Positions 39,925 through 43,882 of a stretch of 43,882 nt of DNA are shown here, piece after piece; position 1 is the stretch's first letter, and each line of letters starts with the position of its first letter. Below the pieces are notes generated by a model. That model had not been told where the DNA came from and made no database searches. It saw nothing but the letters and a program-made list of their open reading frames with translations. The stretch is from Paenibacillus herberti (GTDB lineage: Bacteria; Bacillota; Bacilli; Paenibacillales; Paenibacillaceae): the NCBI RefSeq assembly GCF_002233675.1, contig NZ_NMUQ01000001.1:1644855-1688736 (forward strand), read 5' to 3'. A program made the translations under genes and the position numbers.

Positions 39925-41010
39925 ATGACACAAAAACTCAGAGCCGGTATCGTTGGGGGTACTGGAATGGTTGGCCAACGCTTCATCGCCCTGCTGGAAA
40001 ATCACCCTTGGTTCGAAGTAACCGCCATCGCGGCAAGCGCAAAATCCGCAGGCAAAACGTATGAAGAATCCGTCAAGGGCAGATGGAAGCTTGATACGCC
40101 TATGCCGGACAGCGTAAAACAAATTCCGGTACAGGACGCCTCAAAGGTCGAGGAAGTCGCTGCTGGACTGGATCTCATCTTCTGTGCCGTCGAAATGAAA
40201 AAAAACGAAATTCAGGAGCTTGAAGAAGCGTATGCGAAAGCTGGCGTCCCGGTCATTTCCAACAACTCCGCTCATCGCTGGACTCCGGACATCCCGATGG
40301 TCATTCCCGAAATCAATCCGGAGCATCTTGAAGCTATCGCGCATCAGCGTAAACGCCTCGGTACGGAAACTGGCTTCGTCGCTGTTAAACCGAACTGCTC
40401 GATCCAAAGCTATGTGCCGATGTTGAACGCACTCAAAGAATTCGGTCCGACCCAAGTTGTCGCCAGCACGTATCAAGCGATCTCCGGCGCCGGTAAAACT
40501 TTCACGGAGTGGCCAGAAATGATCGATAATGTGATTCCTTACATCGGTGGCGAGGAAGAGAAAAGCGAGCAGGAGCCGCTTCGCATCTGGGGCAAAGTAG
40601 AAGACGGCGTCATCGTCAAAGCGGAAACTCCGCTTATTACGACCCAATGCATCCGCGTTCCGGTTGCTGACGGCCATCTGGCGACTGTGTTCGTTAACTT
40701 TGAGAAAAAACCTAGCAAACAGGAAATTCTCGATCGTTGGAACGCCTATAGGGGCCGCCCACAAGAGCTTGAGCTGCCAAGCGCGCCAAAGCAGTTCATC
40801 ACGTATTTCGAGGAAGATAATCGCCCACAAACGGGCGTCGACCGCGATATCGAAAAAGGTATGGGCATCTCTGCCGGCCGCCTTCGTGAAGATTCCTTGT
40901 ACGACTACAAGTTTGTCGGCCTGTCGCATAACACGCTGCGCGGAGCTGCTGGCGGCGCGGTGCTGATCGCCGAGCTGCTCAAAGCGGAAGGTTACATCGT
41001 CGCACGCTAA
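39925..41010 (+). CDS. asd: aspartate-semialdehyde dehydrogenase, archaeal-type clade, 361 aa
   Basis: Reduces aspartyl phosphate to the semialdehyde, a step to lysine, threonine, methionine and diaminopimelate. NADP-binding GGTGMVGQRF opens the protein; nucleophile Cys lies in KPNCSIQSY (about 157), the base His in VADGHLATVFV (about 245), and EMIDNVIPYIGGEEEK and GAGKTF motifs mark the archaeal/fungal-like branch (361 residues, versus about 330-346 in the classic Bacillus form). ATG at 39925 follows GAGAGGG about 12 nt upstream; a TTG nine codons earlier is less likely. Its terminator follows at 41062. Confidence 0.93.
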   Translation: MTQKLRAGIVGGTGMVGQRFIALLENHPWFEVTAIAASAKSAGKTYEESVKGRWKLDTPMPDSVKQIPVQDASKVEEVAAGLDLIFCAVEMKKNEIQELEEAYAKAGVPVISNNSAHRWTPDIPMVIPEINPEHLEAIAHQRKRLGTETGFVAVKPNCSIQSYVPMLNALKEFGPTQVVASTYQAISGAGKTFTEWPEMIDNVIPYIGGEEEKSEQEPLRIWGKVEDGVIVKAETPLITTQCIRVPVADGHLATVFVNFEKKPSKQEILDRWNAYRGRPQELELPSAPKQFITYFEEDNRPQTGVDRDIEKGMGISAGRLREDSLYDYKFVGLSHNTLRGAAGGAVLIAELLKAEGYIVAR

Positions 41011-41061
41011 TGTAATTGTTGATCAGCGGTTCTTCCAGCGCTTTATAGCGCGATGAACCCA

Positions 41062-41096
41062 AACAGCCCGCCCCCAACTGGGGCGGGCTGTTTTTT
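41062..41096 (+). terminator. intrinsic terminator of asd
   Basis: AACAGCCCGCCCC (41062-41074) pairs with GGGGCGGGCTGTT (41080-41092), followed by T6. Confidence 0.92.
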
Positions 41097-41287
41097 CGTT
41101 TATGGATGCGTTATGGACAGGATACCTTCGCTCGGATTACGTACCGCCCACTCGCATTGCGTAGCGTTCTTTTCCCATTGAGTTGGTTCGCCACATGGTA
41201 AAAATTACTTGTTACTATTGTTTTTATGAGGAGATATGATGAAGCTCCAAGCACAAAGAATTACCGTACTAGAGAAGGGGAACTTAG

Positions 41288-41836
41288 ATGACATGCAGGA
41301 GGTTTTTTACTTTTATATTGATTATTTTTTTACTTCTGAATATTATTTTGGTGACAGAAAAAGTAAAAAACAACACTAAGACAACGGTAAAAGAAATGGT
41401 AATCTCCTATGAGCCTATGATGGGACGAATAGCTTTTGCCCGAAACAACATTTCACTAGCACTTCAAGAGAATCAAAACAGTGAGCTTTTGCTGCATCAA
41501 GCCAGTGCATATCTTGATGATTCCTACATGGATTATCTTAGCCTGATAAAATTTTTGCAGCGAAAAGATATTCCTTACGAGAGCTTTCATCCTCTTTTAA
41601 ATAATGCGAAACTTTTCTCATATGTGGTCCTTGCAGATAAACTTAGCGGTAACGACCTCGATAAAAAGCGACTTGGCGAAATCAATGAAGATCTTACTCT
41701 AATTCTAGACACACTGCCTAAGCAGCTTAAAAAAGATCAGGAAATAACTCAACTAAGACAAGCATTTGAAGAACTGAAATCACGTTATTTGCAACGGATT
41801 TTATTCATGAGCAGACTAAGAGCCTATCCCAAATAA
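41288..41836 (+). CDS. membrane-anchored hypothetical protein, 182 aa, AT-rich
   Basis: N-terminal hydrophobic helix (about 5-22, RFFTFILIIFLLLNIILV) and then a mostly helical soluble part with heptad-like Leu spacing. It starts at ATG 41288, 7 nt after AAGGGG. I do not recognise the family. It is AT-rich compared with asd and the oxidoreductase next door, suggesting lateral origin. Secretion or anchoring outside the membrane is likely. Confidence 0.6.
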   Translation: MTCRRFFTFILIIFLLLNIILVTEKVKNNTKTTVKEMVISYEPMMGRIAFARNNISLALQENQNSELLLHQASAYLDDSYMDYLSLIKFLQRKDIPYESFHPLLNNAKLFSYVVLADKLSGNDLDKKRLGEINEDLTLILDTLPKQLKKDQEITQLRQAFEELKSRYLQRILFMSRLRAYPK

Positions 41837-41869
41837 ATCATGGCGTTCCTTTAACGTAAGTTCAACGAT

Positions 41870-42859
<990 letters not shown>

Positions 42860-42889
42860 AGTAAATCCTCCTCTTTTCGTTAAAAAGAA

Positions 42890-42909
42890 ATATCGGGAAT
42901 TTTCGATAT
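42890..42909. promoter_or_regulatory. ArsR-type operator candidate before MDR gene
   Basis: ATATCGGGAATTTTCGATAT is an imperfect 20-bp palindrome with perfect outer arms ATATCG/CGATAT, closely matching the operator at 43241-43260. It lies 31 bp upstream of the oxidoreductase start. Confidence 0.6.
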
Positions 42910-42925
42910 TGTGTGGTAAAAAAAA

Positions 42926-43231
42926 TTACAAACCTCCTTTCCCTATAATCTCACCAAGAGCACGGATGGTTGCTTCGTTCCGCTTGTAGTAGGTCCACTG
43001 ACCGATGCGTCTGACTTCAACCAAGCCCGCTCGTTGCAGAGTTGCAAGATAATCAGACACCGTTGACTGCGACAATCCGACGCCTTCTTGAATACTGCTG
43101 ACGCAGACTCCCACTGTAAGAACGTCACCTTCATCCTGCGGAGGGAAGTTTTTCGCGGGATCCTTCAAACCTTTCAAGATTTCAAGGCGTGTACGGTTAG
43201 AGAGAGCTTTGAATATTTCGAGTAGGTCCAT
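42926..43231 (-). CDS. ArsR-family HTH regulator, 101 aa
   Basis: Small winged-helix repressor. The recognition helix is in GLSQSTVSDYLATLQRAGLVEV, and a single Cys (about 43, in VGVCVSS) sits before it and may be redox-active or metal-binding. The ATG at 43231 has no ribosome site because transcription from the consensus promoter would start on or next to the ATG, so the message is probably leaderless. It is transcribed toward the MDR gene, with a 66-bp gap. It likely represses itself and the oxidoreductase. Confidence 0.85.
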   Translation of the reverse strand: MDLLEIFKALSNRTRLEILKGLKDPAKNFPPQDEGDVLTVGVCVSSIQEGVGLSQSTVSDYLATLQRAGLVEVRRIGQWTYYKRNEATIRALGEIIGKGGL

Positions 43232-43237
43232 AACTTG

Positions 43238-43265
43238 ATTATATCGGAATTTTCCGATATGTCAA
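43238..43265 (-). promoter_or_regulatory. consensus promoter wrapping an ArsR operator
   Basis: On the minus strand TTGACA (43260-43265), 16-bp spacer, TATAAT (43238-43243): both hexamers perfect. The perfect palindrome ATATCGGAATTTTCCGATAT (43241-43260) fills the spacer. Expected start near 43231, the ArsR ATG. Confidence 0.85.
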
Positions 43266-43282
43266 TGTCATCTTTGTTTTGA

Positions 43283-43629
43283 GCAGCAGAACAAAGTGGA
43301 AAAAGCATCAAGTTCATTCCTAACAAAGAGGACGTGCCGAACGGCCGTCCGGTGTGGATCATTTGGGTCTCGGTCGACCGGGACGATGAGGGGTCTTTTT
43401 GTGCGGGGGTGACAGCCTGTCCGATGCTCGTGGACACCGAGGTGCAACGCGGCTGGAAGATTCTCGCGCAGCATGTCAACAATCTCGACTACGCGATCAA
43501 GCGTCGTTTCGTATTGGATGGGCTTCCGACGAGGAAAAGCAGACACTACGCGAACTGCTCATTTCCCACCACAGTGAGTGGTGGCAGCATTCTCCCAGAC
43601 ACTGGAGGATTAGCTGGGAGCATAAATAA
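43283..43629 (+). pseudogene. frameshifted gene remnant, function unknown
   Basis: From 43283 one frame reads AEQSGKSIKFIPNKEDVPNG...NNLDYAIKRR; a single missing base near 43507 moves the sense to another frame that continues RIGWASDEEKQTLRELLISHHSEWWQHSPRHW and ends at 43629. Together they read as one sensible protein of about 115 residues lacking its N terminus. Upstream stops and the ArsR promoter mean no start is left. I do not recognise the family. A terminator follows directly. Confidence 0.65.
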
Positions 43630-43686
43630 ATGGTGTCCTAATAGCAGGCTGCAGGCTGCAGCCTGCCTTTGGGACACCATTTTTTG
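43628..43686 (+). terminator. intrinsic terminator after the remnant
   Basis: AATGGTGTCC and GGACACCATT form the base stem, an inner GCAGGCTGCAGG/CTGCAGCCTGC pair the loop, followed by T6. A strong minus- and plus-strand hairpin. Confidence 0.75.
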
Positions 43687-43712
43687 TTGGATATGTTGGA
43701 GTAAGCGGGAAA

Positions 43713-43882
43713 GTGGCTCGGAAAGCCAAAGCAAGTAGTCGAAGTTACTTGAGAAGCGGAATTGTGGCTCGGAAAGCCAAAGCAAGTAGTCGAAGTTACT
43801 TGAGAAGCGGAATTGTGGCTCGGAAATCCGAAGCAAGTAGTCGAAGTTACTTGAGAAGCGGAATTGTGGCTCGGAAATCCAA
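43713..43882. repeat. 51-bp tandem repeat, 3.3 copies, running off the window
   Basis: Units begin GTGGCTCGGAAAGCC or a variant at 43713, 43764, 43815 and 43866. The 51-bp units differ by one to three bases. Each contains small palindromes (GGCT...AGCC; AAGTA...TACTT). Read on the minus strand the unit is open and gives a 17-residue repeat SEPQFRFSSNFDYLLWL, but no start, ribosome site or codon bias supports coding. Confidence 0.85.

Noticed and set aside
43546-43836. Minus-strand frame through the 51-bp repeats encoding a 17-residue repeat protein
   Set aside because: Open only because the unit length is divisible by three; no ribosome site or start is visible within the window, and it overlaps the terminator and remnant antisense.
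43713-43882. CRISPR array
   Set aside because: The units are contiguous with no unique spacers and no cas genes nearby.

Overview
The window looks like a chromosomal segment of a Paenibacillus-type Firmicute. The signs are strong AGGAGG-type ribosome binding sites, sigma-A promoters, intrinsic terminators with U tracts, a ydaJKLMN-like exopolysaccharide operon, a Zur/znuCBA zinc locus, odhAB, and many short intergenic repeats. No rRNA, tRNA or CRISPR array was seen. The genus is inferred from gene content and style, not from a marker gene.

Region 1 (1-2.9 kb) is accessory DNA. It holds a gene-poor stretch with inverted and decayed repeats, a very strong bidirectional terminator, an AT-rich orphan gene, and a complete IS4-family element that interrupts a gene start. 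Region 2 (2.9-13 kb, mostly minus strand) holds a giant protein kinase/ATPase coupled to a polytopic membrane protein, a DegV protein, a GNAT acetyltransferase, a hexapeptide acyltransferase, a four-copy 27-bp repeat cluster, and an ABC exporter (ATPase plus ABC-2 permease).

Region 3 (13-16.4 kb) is a small graveyard. A NUDIX gene is split by an internally deleted IS200/IS605-type element, and removing that element in silico restores a perfect 137-codon frame. A beta-lactamase-family gene is cut off by the 3' end of a different tnpB element. A partial duplicate of the neighbouring glycoside hydrolase flanks an AT-rich membrane-anchored orphan.

Region 4 (16.4-24.8 kb, minus strand) is one exopolysaccharide operon. 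In transcription order it encodes a GT-C-like membrane protein, a membrane protein with a degenerate GGDEF domain that keeps the RxxD c-di-GMP inhibitory site, a DUF2334-like protein, a cellulose-synthase-like GT2, a BcsB-like protein and a GH113-like glycosidase. The order mirrors Bacillus subtilis ydaK-L-M-N, so c-di-GMP-controlled polymer synthesis is the likely job.

Region 5 (25-29.8 kb) is a zinc-homeostasis block: a CobW-type GTPase, znuA, znuB, znuC and a Zur-like Fur protein. The znu promoter is bracketed by Zur-box-like palindromes. Just beyond it is an unlisted 25-codon hydrophobic peptide gene with its own ribosome binding site and terminator, resembling small holin-like toxins.

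Region 6 (30-41 kb) is core metabolism and regulation: odhAB (2-oxoglutarate dehydrogenase E1/E2, with a strong hairpin in the leader), an aldehyde dehydrogenase, an XRE regulator with an operator inside its own promoter, an rRNA-type methyltransferase overlapping an RluA pseudouridine synthase, a MarR regulator, a 56-aa conserved-looking protein, and asd. Region 7 (41-43.9 kb) holds an orphan secreted or membrane-anchored protein, an ArsR regulator (apparently leaderless) divergent from nothing intact but operating on an MDR oxidoreductase, a frameshifted gene remnant, and a 51-bp tandem repeat that runs off the end.
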